DNA of 64,000 nucleotides, from positions 62,001 to 126,000 of the forward strand of contig CALVKA010000001.1 of NCBI GenBank assembly GCA_944332475.1, in the 5' to 3' direction. Source of the DNA: an uncultured Bacilli bacterium (GTDB lineage: Bacteria > Bacillota_I > Bacilli_A > RF39 > UBA660). Shown in pieces: positions 17,606 to 26,721 of the stretch. Every line of letters begins with the position of its first letter. Positions within the stretch are counted from its first letter, which is position 1. The translations under genes and the position numbers were made by a program. The notes beneath the pieces are model-generated. The model was not told the DNA's origin, did not search any database, and saw nothing but the letters and a program-made list of their open reading frames with translations.

Positions 17606-19762
17606 ATGTCCCATACAAAAGATGGACTCACGGTTCAAGACGTTTTGGAAAAAGCCAAAGCTTATATTACAGATGAAGAACAATTAAAAGTCATTGAACA
17701 AGCCTATCTTTTTGCGAAAGAAAAACATGCTGGACAGTATCGTAAAACGGGTGAAGAATATATTATTCACCCTTTAAATGTCGCAATGATTTTAACTACT
17801 ATTTATGCTGATTATCAAACTATTTCTGCTGGATTTTTACATGATGTATTAGAGGACTGTGATTGTACACCGGAAGAGATGGAGGAAAAGTTTGGAACTG
17901 AAATTACCAAATTAGTACAAGGGGTTACAAAACTTAGTAAAATTCATTTTTCTACGGAAAATGAATATTTGATTGATTATTATAAAAAAATTATTGTTGG
18001 TATGAGTGAAGATGTGCGTGTCATTATTATTAAGCTTGCTGACCGTCTTCATAATATGCGTACCTTATGGGCAACACCACCGGATAGGCAGAAAGTAAAA
18101 GCGAAGGAAGCGTTGGAAATATTAGCTCCTATTGCTCATCATTTAGGTATTCATAAGATAAAAAGTGAACTTGAAGATTTGGCTCTTCGTTATTTAAAAC
18201 CAGATGTTTTTTATGATATTGCGGAAAAATTAAATAAAACCAAATTGGAAAGAGATCGTACTGTTATTGAGATGCAAAAAGAGGTTTCTGATTTGCTTAC
18301 AGAGCATCATATTAACCATGAAATTAAAGGTCGTGCTAAATGTATTTACAGTATTTATAATAAGTTAAATAAAGGTAAGAAGTTTAGTGATATTTATGAT
18401 TTGCTTGCTCTTCGTATTTTGGTTCATACAGAACAAGAATGTTATTTAGCTCTAGGTATTATTCATTCGAAGTTTCGTCCTTTACCTAAGAGATTTAAAG
18501 ATTATATTGCGATGCCAAAACCAAATATGTATCAGTCTTTACATACAACAGTGTTTGGTATTGATGGGTATTTATTTGAGATTCAAATCCGTACTTATGA
18601 TATGGATGAGGTTGCTGAAAATGGTATTGCTTCTCACTGGGCTTATAAAGAGAATAAGGGTTCTAATAAAGCTGCTAATTTACAGTCTACTACGGAACAA
18701 AAACTACAGTTTTTTAAATCTATCATTGATTTAAGTCATGATAAGATGAGTAGTGAGGAGTTCGTCAATAGTGTTAAAGATGAAGTGTTAAATAATAATA
18801 TTTATTGTTTTACTCCTAAGGGTGATGTTATTGAATTACCAAGGGGAGCTACTCCAATTGACTTTGCTTATAAGATTCATACCAAAGTAGGAGAGACGAC
18901 AACTGGGGCAATTGTCAATAATGCTATTGTGCCCCTTAACTATGAATTAAAAGATAATGATATTGTCCGTATTATTACGAATAAAAATGCAACACCTTCG
19001 ATGGAGTGGATCAATATTGTTAAAGCAACGACTACACGAAACAAAATAAAAAATTTCTTTAGTAAAAACGAAAAAGAAGTTTATATGGAACGTGGTAGAT
19101 ATACATTAGAAAAAGAATTGCGTAAGAAGAAAATTTCTATTTCTGATTTTTCTAGTGATGAACATTTGAAGGCATTAAATGAAGAGTTTCATTTGAATGG
19201 TATCGATGATATTTATTTATCGATTGGTAATGGGAAAACATCCGCTTTATCTTTGATTAATTTTTTGTATAAGGATCAGCAGGATTCTCCTGCTCCTAAA
19301 AATATTAAAGTAACTGCTAAAAATATGGATGCTGATATTATTGTTAGTGGTATTGATAAAGTTAAGGTTAATCTTGCTAATTGTTGTTGCCCTGTTTACG
19401 GGGATGATATTATTGGTTATATTACTAAGGGTAATGGTATTACGGTTCATAGAACGAGTTGTCATAACCTAGAAATGTTAGAGACTAGGACATTGGAGGT
19501 TCATTGGAATAGTAATGTTAATAAGAGATATTTGACCAATATTTTGATTTATACAAATACGCATGAAAATCATATGCTAGATTTGATGCAGACAATGTCT
19601 ACGATGAATGTCAGTGTGGATGGTATTAATATGATGAGTAAAGTTGGTACGATTCTTTATAGTGCTAGTATTTATGTTACAGGATTAGAGCAGTTAGATA
19701 AATTATTTGCTAATTTGGAAAAACAAAATTATGTGGACCATTGTGAGAGGATGATGCGATGA
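17606..19762 (+). CDS. relA: Bifunctional (p)ppGpp synthetase/hydrolase RelA/SpoT (Rel)
   Basis: Makes and degrades the stringent-response alarmone. The 718-residue protein has the HD hydrolase domain (HPLNVAMIL, FLHDVLEDCD), the synthetase domain (KGRAKCIYSIYNKL, YDLLALRILV, PKPNMYQSLHTTVFG), a TGS domain (YCFTPKGDVIELPRGATPIDF), a CC/zinc region (NLANCCCPVYGDDIIGY) and a C-terminal ACT domain. ATG 17606 follows GGAGGTGAT. The stop overlaps the dtd start as ATGA. recJ and apt, which lie between secDF and relA in Bacillus, are missing here. Confidence 0.97.
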   Translation: MSHTKDGLTVQDVLEKAKAYITDEEQLKVIEQAYLFAKEKHAGQYRKTGEEYIIHPLNVAMILTTIYADYQTISAGFLHDVLEDCDCTPEEMEEKFGTEITKLVQGVTKLSKIHFSTENEYLIDYYKKIIVGMSEDVRVIIIKLADRLHNMRTLWATPPDRQKVKAKEALEILAPIAHHLGIHKIKSELEDLALRYLKPDVFYDIAEKLNKTKLERDRTVIEMQKEVSDLLTEHHINHEIKGRAKCIYSIYNKLNKGKKFSDIYDLLALRILVHTEQECYLALGIIHSKFRPLPKRFKDYIAMPKPNMYQSLHTTVFGIDGYLFEIQIRTYDMDEVAENGIASHWAYKENKGSNKAANLQSTTEQKLQFFKSIIDLSHDKMSSEEFVNSVKDEVLNNNIYCFTPKGDVIELPRGATPIDFAYKIHTKVGETTTGAIVNNAIVPLNYELKDNDIVRIITNKNATPSMEWINIVKATTTRNKIKNFFSKNEKEVYMERGRYTLEKELRKKKISISDFSSDEHLKALNEEFHLNGIDDIYLSIGNGKTSALSLINFLYKDQQDSPAPKNIKVTAKNMDADIIVSGIDKVKVNLANCCCPVYGDDIIGYITKGNGITVHRTSCHNLEMLETRTLEVHWNSNVNKRYLTNILIYTNTHENHMLDLMQTMSTMNVSVDGINMMSKVGTILYSASIYVTGLEQLDKLFANLEKQNYVDHCERMMR

Positions 19763-20193
19763 GGGCTTTGGTACAAAGAAGTGGAGAAGCTTCTGTTCAA
19801 ATAGAAGGTCAAGTAGTTGGTAGAATTGATCAAGGTTTGGTGGTCTTGGTTGGTTTTACGGACGGTGATGGAATAGATGAGATAAAGTATTTGGCAAAAA
19901 AGATTGTCAATCTTCGCATCTTTCCTGATGAGAATGGTGTAATGAATCAAAGTTTATTAGATTTTGGAGGAAAAATCTTATCTGTTTCTCAATTTACGTT
20001 ATATGCGAATTGCAGTAAAGGTAATCGTCCTAGTTATATGGAAGCGATGAATAATCATGAAGCAATTCATTTTTATGAATTATTTAATGAGGAGTTGCGT
20101 AAATATGTAGAAGTAGAGACTGGAGAGTTTGGGGCTGATATGGAAGTTTCTATTACTAATATTGGGCCTACGACTATTTGGTTAGAAAGGTAG
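19759..20193 (+). CDS. dtd: D-aminoacyl-tRNA deacylase
   Basis: Hydrolyses D-amino acids mischarged on tRNA. The 144-residue protein is full length and has the catalytic motif LSVSQFTLYA and the cross-subunit Gly-Pro motif in NIGPTTIWLE. It overlaps relA by 4 nt and is translationally coupled to it, the same pairing as in Bacillus. Confidence 0.96.
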   Translation: MRALVQRSGEASVQIEGQVVGRIDQGLVVLVGFTDGDGIDEIKYLAKKIVNLRIFPDENGVMNQSLLDFGGKILSVSQFTLYANCSKGNRPSYMEAMNNHEAIHFYELFNEELRKYVEVETGEFGADMEVSITNIGPTTIWLER

Positions 20194-20199
20194 GATTTT

Positions 20200-21255
20200 T
20201 TGTTTCGAAAAGAGCTTAATTATCCATTAATTAATTTTACAGTATTTTTATTATTGGTATGGATTGGAATTACTAATATTCAATCTATTATGGCTTTTTT
20301 TCTTCATATTTTGTCGATTTTATTACCTTTTTTGTTGGGATTTATCGTAGCTTATGCGGTAAATCCTTTTGTTGTGTTTTTAGAAAAGTATGTTCCTAGA
20401 ATATTTGCGGTTTTTATTGTGATTATTTTTATTATTTTTCTTCTTCTTTTTTTGACTGTTACTATTTTTCCTATCTTATATCATCAACTGGCTAATTTTA
20501 CGATTCAATTGTTACAAATTGTAAGTAGTCTTAGTCGTAAGTTTTCTATTTCTTCTGGTGAAATCGAAGTTTTATTAACACAGTTTTTTCATCAAATTTT
20601 AGAGAATGTTGGATCTTTTACTACTGATAAAACATTTCATTTGGTAGGTGGGGTAATCCAAGGAGCTAGTCAGCTTTTGGTAGGTTGTATTAGTTTTGTT
20701 TATTTTTTGTTTTATATGAAGTCTATTCGTCAATCTTTTCGTACGTTACTTTATCAACGTCATGTTAAACTTTATTCTTATTTTTCTCTTTTAGATTGTA
20801 AAATGATTCGATATGTAAAGGGAATAGGTTTATTGATGTTTGTTCAATTTGTAGAGTATTCTTTTTTGTTTTTTTTAATTGGGCATCCTCATTGGTTGGT
20901 GCTTGGTATTTTTATTGGACTTTTTACCGCTGTTCCTTATGTAGGAGGGTTTGTTGCAAATACGATTGCGATTGTGACTGCTTTTATGATTTCTAAATCT
21001 TTGTTTTATGCGACATTATTTGTCTGCTTTTTCTTTCCGGTTGTAGATGAGTATTTTATTTCTCCTAAGATTTATGGTAAGAGCAATGATATTCATCCGG
21101 TTATTACGATTTTTTTACTTAGTATTGGTGGTAGTGTTGGAGGGGTACTTGGCATTATTTTATCTATTCCTATTTATTTGTTTTTCCGTACTACCATTCT
21201 TTTTTTTCAAGACGATATGAAAAAAGGTGTTGGAACTGTGAAAGATGTATTATAA
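20200..21255 (+). CDS. AI-2E family transporter (UPF0118/PerM-like)
   Basis: A 351-residue polytopic membrane protein with about eight hydrophobic segments. The C-terminal SIGGSVGGVLGIILSIPIYL and the FTAVPYVGGFVAN stretch are characteristic of the AI-2 exporter/PerM family, whose substrates in Gram-positives are mostly unproven. The start is TTG 20200, preceded by GAAAGGTAGG. It follows dtd by six bases and is probably in the same operon. Confidence 0.88.
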   Translation: MFRKELNYPLINFTVFLLLVWIGITNIQSIMAFFLHILSILLPFLLGFIVAYAVNPFVVFLEKYVPRIFAVFIVIIFIIFLLLFLTVTIFPILYHQLANFTIQLLQIVSSLSRKFSISSGEIEVLLTQFFHQILENVGSFTTDKTFHLVGGVIQGASQLLVGCISFVYFLFYMKSIRQSFRTLLYQRHVKLYSYFSLLDCKMIRYVKGIGLLMFVQFVEYSFLFFLIGHPHWLVLGIFIGLFTAVPYVGGFVANTIAIVTAFMISKSLFYATLFVCFFFPVVDEYFISPKIYGKSNDIHPVITIFLLSIGGSVGGVLGIILSIPIYLFFRTTILFFQDDMKKGVGTVKDVL

Positions 21256-21276
21256 TGAAAGTACAGGGAGGTAGTT

Positions 21277-22446
21277 ATGTTAGATATTAATACAGATGGT
21301 AGTGACTTAATTAGGCAAATGGAAGAAGTGAGGACACTTTTTTCTAGAGATGATACGACGTTTGATGAAAGGACTGCTGGTTATACTACTTATTTTGGTT
21401 TGGTTGAATCCTATGAACTTTTAACTGGTCATGATTTTTCGGATGAGAACTTTTCTTCTTCTTTTGAAGAAGAGGGTAGTGATTATCTTTTTCAAAGGGA
21501 TAAAAAACAACATCAAAATTTTTTGAATCAGAAAGGTTTTCATACTCGGCTTATGTTTCAGACATATCAACAGGCTGATATGTTTTTACAGTCTTTTTAT
21601 GATTCTCTTTATGCAGAGAGATTACAAGAAAAGGCAATTCTTCCTATTGATATGCATTATGAGGATAGAAGATTGTTGTATGACTATTTTGAAGCCTGTG
21701 CTCCCCATTTGCGAGAACTTTATGAAGAAGTATCTCAAAGAGGTAATCTTTATTCTAGCGATTTTTGTGGAGGGAGTTATCGAGCAGGATTAACGGCATT
21801 TAATGTTTTACGAGAAAGTTCTAATGTTTTTCTTCCTCCCCGGTGTGACTCTTTTCAACAGTTGACTGCAGCCCCTCATGAATTTGGTCATGTTTATGAC
21901 TTTTCGGATGCGGTTTCTAAATTTTCTAATCAAGATGTTTTATCCCTTGTTTCTTTTTCTTGTTTTTCAGAAGTTCTTTCTATTTATTATGAACAACAAT
22001 TTATCGATTTTTATTTGGAATATGGTGATCGACAAGATGATGCCTTACTTGCGATGGCTTCTTTGTATGATAATCGTCTTTCTTATATGTGGGATAGTTT
22101 TGTCTTATCTTCTTTACCGAGGGATGCTTTAGAAAAAATTTATGGTATTCCTGTTGAATTGTCTAGGATGGAAGATGAATTGTTTCGGCTTGGTATTTTA
22201 TCTGAAGAAGCAATGAGTTATGATGATTCTGATCGATTAATTGATGTTGATATTTCTACTATGTATGGATATGGTTTTCTAATATCTAATTATTTGTTGG
22301 AACATCCAGATATTTTTCCTAAATTTATGCAGTTGAGAAATCAAGAGTTTTCTCCTGAGGTTTTAGGAGATATGGGTATGACTCCTGATACTTTGACAAA
22401 ATCTTTAGTCAAACGAAGTGAGAAGATTTTTGGAAAATATTCATAA
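21277..22446 (+). CDS. M3-like (oligoendopeptidase F-type) zinc peptidase, compact
   Basis: Contains an HExxH zinc site (HEFGH, residues 201-205) with a downstream Glu232 in FSEVLSIYYEQ, and a C-terminal MYGYGFLISNYLLE resembling the Tyr-rich end of M3 peptidases. At 389 residues it is shorter than PepF-type enzymes (about 560-600); the reduced part is the N-terminal region. No signal peptide is seen, so it is probably cytoplasmic. ATG 21277 follows GGGAGG. It shares a bidirectional terminator with the convergent gene downstream. Confidence 0.72.
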   Translation: MLDINTDGSDLIRQMEEVRTLFSRDDTTFDERTAGYTTYFGLVESYELLTGHDFSDENFSSSFEEEGSDYLFQRDKKQHQNFLNQKGFHTRLMFQTYQQADMFLQSFYDSLYAERLQEKAILPIDMHYEDRRLLYDYFEACAPHLRELYEEVSQRGNLYSSDFCGGSYRAGLTAFNVLRESSNVFLPPRCDSFQQLTAAPHEFGHVYDFSDAVSKFSNQDVLSLVSFSCFSEVLSIYYEQQFIDFYLEYGDRQDDALLAMASLYDNRLSYMWDSFVLSSLPRDALEKIYGIPVELSRMEDELFRLGILSEEAMSYDDSDRLIDVDISTMYGYGFLISNYLLEHPDIFPKFMQLRNQEFSPEVLGDMGMTPDTLTKSLVKRSEKIFGKYS

Positions 22447-22448
22447 AA

Positions 22449-22477
22449 AAAACCGAGGTTGTCGGTTTTATTTTTTT
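22449..22477. terminator. Bidirectional terminator between convergent genes
   Basis: AAAACCGA (22449-22456) pairs with TCGGTTTT (22462-22469), with an A-run before and a T-run after. It can end both the peptidase gene and the minus-strand gene. Confidence 0.8.
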
Positions 22478-23211
22478 GTGGATGAAGTTAATGTTTGTTG
22501 TCTTTGATTTAGTATATTTAAACTTTCTGGATCTTTTTCTTGCCAGTTTGTTATTATTTGTGTTGTAACAACTTCGGCTACAGGTTTTAATCTTTCTCCT
22601 AAACTAGAAGGTAATGCAGGATAGAAAAGAGACCCTTGAGCAATTAAAGCTGTCATATCTTCTTCTGTATTTATGTTTTCTTCTCTTAAATATTCTTCTA
22701 CTCTTTGATGATAACTTTCTTCTAATGTTTCTTCATTTACTGATATTCCTATAGAGTTTAAAATAGGCGTTAAAAATAGTAAATCACTTTTTACTTCATT
22801 CCAACCAATTAGTTCTAGTGGAGCATATTGTCTTAGTTGTTCTCTTTGTACTTTCTTTTGGAATGTTTTTTCACTGGAATTATCTTGTACCCAACCATCA
22901 TGAATAGTAGATAAAATATTTAATTGTTGTTGTTTTGAAAGATTTTCTGATTTTTCGGTGATAGTTTGAAAAATAGTTGCTGTTTCAGGACCATTTACGA
23001 CAGCTTCAAAAAATTCTAGTGTTTCTTCTTCTGAAAGATTGATTTGTTCTGCTAGTCCGACTACAGCATATTTCATGGAATTTAATGCATAGACTTGGCT
23101 CTCTAATTCACTAACACTTTCTGTGTTTATTTTTTTTGTTGCCTCTTCTTCTGATAGGCCATTCCAATTTATTAATGCGGCTTTTGCTACCGTTTGATAT
23201 GGTGTTGCCAT
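22468..23211 (-). CDS. Hypothetical protein, 247 aa
   Basis: Not recognised. An acidic, Glu- and Gln-rich, apparently all-helical soluble protein (NLSEEETLEFFEAVV, NINTEEDMTALIAQG), with no Cys and no export signal. On the minus strand its ATG follows an AAAGGAGATG ribosome binding site. It is one of the few minus-strand genes here and is convergent with the peptidase gene. Confidence 0.62.
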   Translation of the reverse strand: MATPYQTVAKAALINWNGLSEEEATKKINTESVSELESQVYALNSMKYAVVGLAEQINLSEEETLEFFEAVVNGPETATIFQTITEKSENLSKQQQLNILSTIHDGWVQDNSSEKTFQKKVQREQLRQYAPLELIGWNEVKSDLLFLTPILNSIGISVNEETLEESYHQRVEEYLREENINTEEDMTALIAQGSLFYPALPSSLGERLKPVAEVVTTQIITNWQEKDPESLNILNQRQQTLTSSTKK

Positions 23212-23269
23212 ATGATCATCTCCTTTCTTTTATTATAACTTTTTTTTGATATTTTGGAATCTTTTTTTA

Positions 23270-23298
23270 TTGCAAAAAACAAATTCTTACTATATAAT
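23270..23298 (+). promoter_or_regulatory. hisS-aspS promoter
   Basis: TTGCAA (23270-23275) and TATAAT (23293-23298) with 17-bp spacing. Transcription would start near 23305 at the head of the T-box leader. Confidence 0.78.
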
Positions 23299-23304
23299 AA
23301 GTAT

Positions 23305-23490
23305 AACTTCTTTGGAAAGAGTATATCTTATGAATTATGTAGAGAGAGTATGGTTGGTGAAAATACTTTATGAAGTAGGGTAGAAGACATCCAGTTAGCG
23401 GAAGCGGTTGACCTCGTTATTGGTTATAAGAGTATAAATTAAGGTGGCACCACGGGAATTCCGTCCTTTGTAGGTTGCTACCTTTTTATT
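23305..23490 (+). promoter_or_regulatory. T-box riboswitch controlling hisS-aspS
   Basis: The leader carries the hallmarks of a tRNA-sensing T-box: an AG-rich box (AGAGAG, 23341-23346), a GGTTGGTGAAA box, and the antiterminator core AAGGTGGCACCACGGG (23441-23456). A possible terminator hairpin runs to the T-run at about 23485. The likely specifier is GAC (Asp, 23386-23388) in GAAGACATCC. The antiterminator bulge TGGC has C in the variable position, which matches a G discriminator base as in tRNA-Asp; tRNA-His normally has C. Uncharged tRNA-Asp is therefore the probable signal. An overlapping CAT (His, 23388-23390) is also present. Confidence 0.9.
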
Positions 23491-23505
23491 TTAGGAGGGA
23501 TATTT

Positions 23506-24882
23506 ATGATACAAAAACCAAAAGGATGTAATGATATTTATGGAAGAGAAGCAAAAATTTGGAAGTATGTAGAAAGTATTATTGACGCTACTATGGAAAA
23601 ATATAATTATAACTATATTCGTACTCCTATTTTTGAGTCTACAGAATTGTTCCATAGAGGAATTGGAGAAAGTACGGATATCGTTACGAAAGAAACATAC
23701 GATTTTGTTGATCGTGGAGGAAGGAAGATGACTCTTCGTCCAGAGGGTACAGCTGGTGTTTGTCGTAGTTATGTAGAAAATAAAATGTATGGAGATCCTA
23801 ATCAGCCCGTTAAAGTTTATTATAACGGGACAATGTATCGTTATGAGAGACCACAATCTGGTAGAGATCGTGAACTTACACAATTTGGTATGGAAGTTTT
23901 AGGTAGTGATGATCCATTTACTGATGCAGAAGTTATTTCTTTGGCGGTTAATATATATAAGATGTTGGGGTTAAAAGAAATTAAAGTTAATATTAATACG
24001 TTGGGAGATAAGGAATCTCGTGATATGTATCGTAGTGCTTTAATTGATTATTTTAAACCACATATTGAAGAACTTTGTGAAGATTGTCAAACGAGATTAG
24101 AGAAGAATCCACTTCGTATTTTAGATTGTAAGGTAGATAGTGATAATGAACTTTTAAAGAATGCTCCTAAGACCATTGATTATTTAAATGATTTTAGTCG
24201 TGAACGTTTTGAACAAGTAAAAGATTATTTAGATATTTTACAAATTAAGTATGAGGTAAATCCTAATATTGTACGTGGTCTTGACTATTATAATCATACT
24301 GTATTTGAGATTGAAGCTAATGTAAAAGGGTTTGGAGCTAATAATGTATTAGGTGGTGGAGGCCGTTATAATCATTTATGTAGTGAGATTGGAGGACCTG
24401 AAACTCCTTGTATTGGATTTGCTTCTGGTATTGGTAGACTTGTCATGGCTTTAGAGTTAGAAGAAGTCAAATTACCAATCGTTGAGGATATTGATTTATT
24501 CTTAATGTATGTGAATGAAGATGAGAAAAAATATGCTTTATACTTGGCACAAGAGTTACGTATGTCTGGATTTATTGTAGATACAGAATATACTGGTCGT
24601 AGTTTGAAAGCACAATTTAAGCAAGCAGATCGATTACATGCTAAATATGTGGCAATTTTAAATAGTGAAGATTTGGATAATAACGAAATTAAGATTCGTG
24701 ATAATAAAACAAAGGAAGAAGAGATTATCAGTTTAGATGCTTTGATTTATTATTTGGATGAAAAATTAAATACAGGAGCCTCTGATGTAACAGAAGATGA
24801 AATTTATTCTTGGGAAGAACATGAAGAAAATTGTGATGGAGATTGTGGTGAAAGTTGTCACTGCGGTCATCATCATGAATAA
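23506..24882 (+). CDS. hisS: Histidyl-tRNA synthetase with Cys/His-rich C-terminal tail
   Basis: Class II synthetase charging tRNA-His. Motifs seen: motif 2 region (GTMYRYERPQSGRDRELTQF), the histidine-A motif RGLDYYNHTVFE, and motif 3 CIGFASGIGRL, then an anticodon-binding domain (about 325-425). The 458-residue length exceeds the usual ~425 because of an acidic tail ending in a cluster of four Cys and four His (residues 443-458, from CDGDCGESC to CGHHHE). The tail looks metal-binding and is not part of the known catalytic fold. ATG 23506 follows AGGAGGG. It is controlled by the T-box and lies 13 nt from aspS. Confidence 0.96.
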   Translation: MIQKPKGCNDIYGREAKIWKYVESIIDATMEKYNYNYIRTPIFESTELFHRGIGESTDIVTKETYDFVDRGGRKMTLRPEGTAGVCRSYVENKMYGDPNQPVKVYYNGTMYRYERPQSGRDRELTQFGMEVLGSDDPFTDAEVISLAVNIYKMLGLKEIKVNINTLGDKESRDMYRSALIDYFKPHIEELCEDCQTRLEKNPLRILDCKVDSDNELLKNAPKTIDYLNDFSRERFEQVKDYLDILQIKYEVNPNIVRGLDYYNHTVFEIEANVKGFGANNVLGGGGRYNHLCSEIGGPETPCIGFASGIGRLVMALELEEVKLPIVEDIDLFLMYVNEDEKKYALYLAQELRMSGFIVDTEYTGRSLKAQFKQADRLHAKYVAILNSEDLDNNEIKIRDNKTKEEEIISLDALIYYLDEKLNTGASDVTEDEIYSWEEHEENCDGDCGESCHCGHHHE

Positions 24883-24895
24883 GTGAGGGATGTAT

Positions 24896-26638
24896 ATGAA
24901 GGAAATTAAAAATAATAGTTTACGTATCCATGATGTTTCTCGCGAGGTTACTCTATATGGTTGGGTACAAAAAAAGCGTGATCTTGGTGGTGTATGCTTT
25001 ATTGATTTAAGAGATCGTAGTGGTATTGTACAGTTGGTTGCTCGTGAAGGGGAAGTGTATGATATTGCTCGTGGCTTAAAGAGTGAGTCTGTTTTAAAAG
25101 TTATTGGTATTGTTAGTGAAAGGGAGAGTAAGAATCCTAATCTTGATACAGGAGATATCGAAGTAGAACTTTCTTCTATTGATGTTTTAAATTCTAGTCG
25201 TGATTTACCATTTGAAATTACAGATGATACTACTGCTTTGGAAGATACGCGTTTAAAGTATCGTTATTTAGATATTCGTCGTAATGCGATTAAAAATAAT
25301 TTGATTACGCGTCATAAAATTATGATGGCTGTTCGTAAGTTTTTAGATGGGAAAGATTTTGTAGAAGTTGAAACTCCTATTTTATGTAAATCTACTCCTG
25401 AAGGGGCTAGGGATTATTTAGTGCCAAGTAGAGTAAATAAGGGTAAGTTTTATGCTCTTCCTCAATCTCCACAGATTTTTAAACAGTTGTTGATGGTTGG
25501 TGGAATGGAGAAATATTTTCAGATTGCAAAATGCTTTCGCGATGAGGATTTAAGAAGTGATCGTCAACCAGAATTTACGCAGATTGATTTGGAAATGAGT
25601 TTTGCTTCAGAAGAAGATGTTATGAGTCTTACAGAAAGACTTTTGGCAAAGGTATTTGAAGAAGTTAAGGGAATTAAGCTTTCTTTACCTCTTCGTCGTA
25701 TGAAATATGATGATGCTATTCGATTATATGGGTCTGATAAGCCTGATTTACGTTTTGATATGCCAATTTGTGATATTGGTTCTATATTTGAACATACTTC
25801 ATTTGGTGTTTTTCAAAAAGTTTTAGAAGATGGCGGAATTATCAATTGCTTGGTTGTTAAAAATGCTGCTAGTGAATATTCTCGTAAAAAATTAGATCAA
25901 CTTACAGAGTTTGTAAAAACATATAAAGCTAGTGGTCTTGCTTATTTGAAGATAGCAGATGAGGTTACTGGTAGTGTTGCTAAAGTTGTTAGTGAAGAGG
26001 AACTTTCTCAATTGAGAGAACAATTGGACTTAGAAGATAATGATTTGGTTTTGATTGTTGCTGATAGCAATTATTCTGTTGTGAAAACTTCCCTTGGAGC
26101 ACTACGTTGTAAGCTTGCTAAAGACTTAAATCTTATTCAAAAAGATGATTATCAATTGTTATGGGTATATGAGTTTCCATCTTTTGAATGGAGTGAAGAA
26201 GAAGGGCGCTTTTTAGCTTGTCATCATCCATTTACAGCACCACTTGATTGTGATGTTGATAAGTTACTTACAGATAAGGCTCATTGTTATTCTAAGGCAT
26301 ATGATATTGTCATTAATGGGTATGAAGCTGGTGGTGGATCGATTCGTATTCATGATGAAGATGTACAAGAAAAGATGTTTCGTGCTTTGGAATTATCTGA
26401 AGAGGATATTCATGAAAAGTTTGGTTTCTTTGTTGAAGCTTTAAAATATGGAACTCCTCCTCATGGTGGTCTTGCTTTAGGTCTTGATCGTTTGACTATG
26501 TTACTCGAGGGTACAGATAATATTCGTGATGTGATTGCTTTTCCTAAAACGACAAGTGCTAGTGATTTGATGAGCGAATGCCCAAATGAGGTGTCTTTAG
26601 AGCAGTTGCAAGAATTATCTATTGCTATAGATGAATAA
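24896..26638 (+). CDS. aspS: Aspartyl-tRNA synthetase
   Basis: Class IIb synthetase. The 580-residue protein has the N-terminal OB-fold anticodon domain ([20 protein letters not shown]), motif 2 ([18 protein letters not shown]), the bacterial GAD insertion (about 295-400), and motif 3 ([10 protein letters not shown]). ATG 24896 is used because GAGGG at 24884-24888 is correctly spaced for it but too close to ATG 24890. It is the second gene of the T-box operon, which fits an Asp specifier. Confidence 0.97.
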   Translation: MKEIKNNSLRIHDVSREVTLYGWVQKKRDLGGVCFIDLRDRSGIVQLVAREGEVYDIARGLKSESVLKVIGIVSERESKNPNLDTGDIEVELSSIDVLNSSRDLPFEITDDTTALEDTRLKYRYLDIRRNAIKNNLITRHKIMMAVRKFLDGKDFVEVETPILCKSTPEGARDYLVPSRVNKGKFYALPQSPQIFKQLLMVGGMEKYFQIAKCFRDEDLRSDRQPEFTQIDLEMSFASEEDVMSLTERLLAKVFEEVKGIKLSLPLRRMKYDDAIRLYGSDKPDLRFDMPICDIGSIFEHTSFGVFQKVLEDGGIINCLVVKNAASEYSRKKLDQLTEFVKTYKASGLAYLKIADEVTGSVAKVVSEEELSQLREQLDLEDNDLVLIVADSNYSVVKTSLGALRCKLAKDLNLIQKDDYQLLWVYEFPSFEWSEEEGRFLACHHPFTAPLDCDVDKLLTDKAHCYSKAYDIVINGYEAGGGSIRIHDEDVQEKMFRALELSEEDIHEKFGFFVEALKYGTPPHGGLALGLDRLTMLLEGTDNIRDVIAFPKTTSASDLMSECPNEVSLEQLQELSIAIDE

Positions 26639-26664
26639 GAATTGTCTTTGGATAATTCTTTTTT
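26638..26664 (+). terminator. hisS-aspS operon terminator
   Basis: AGAATTGTC (26638-26646) pairs with GATAATTCT (26651-26659), with one G-U pair and a TTTG loop, then a T-run. Confidence 0.82.
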
Positions 26665-26721
26665 CATTCTTGTTTTTCAGCATTAGGTTTGATATACTGT
26701 TTGTATAAAGGATATGAGAAT

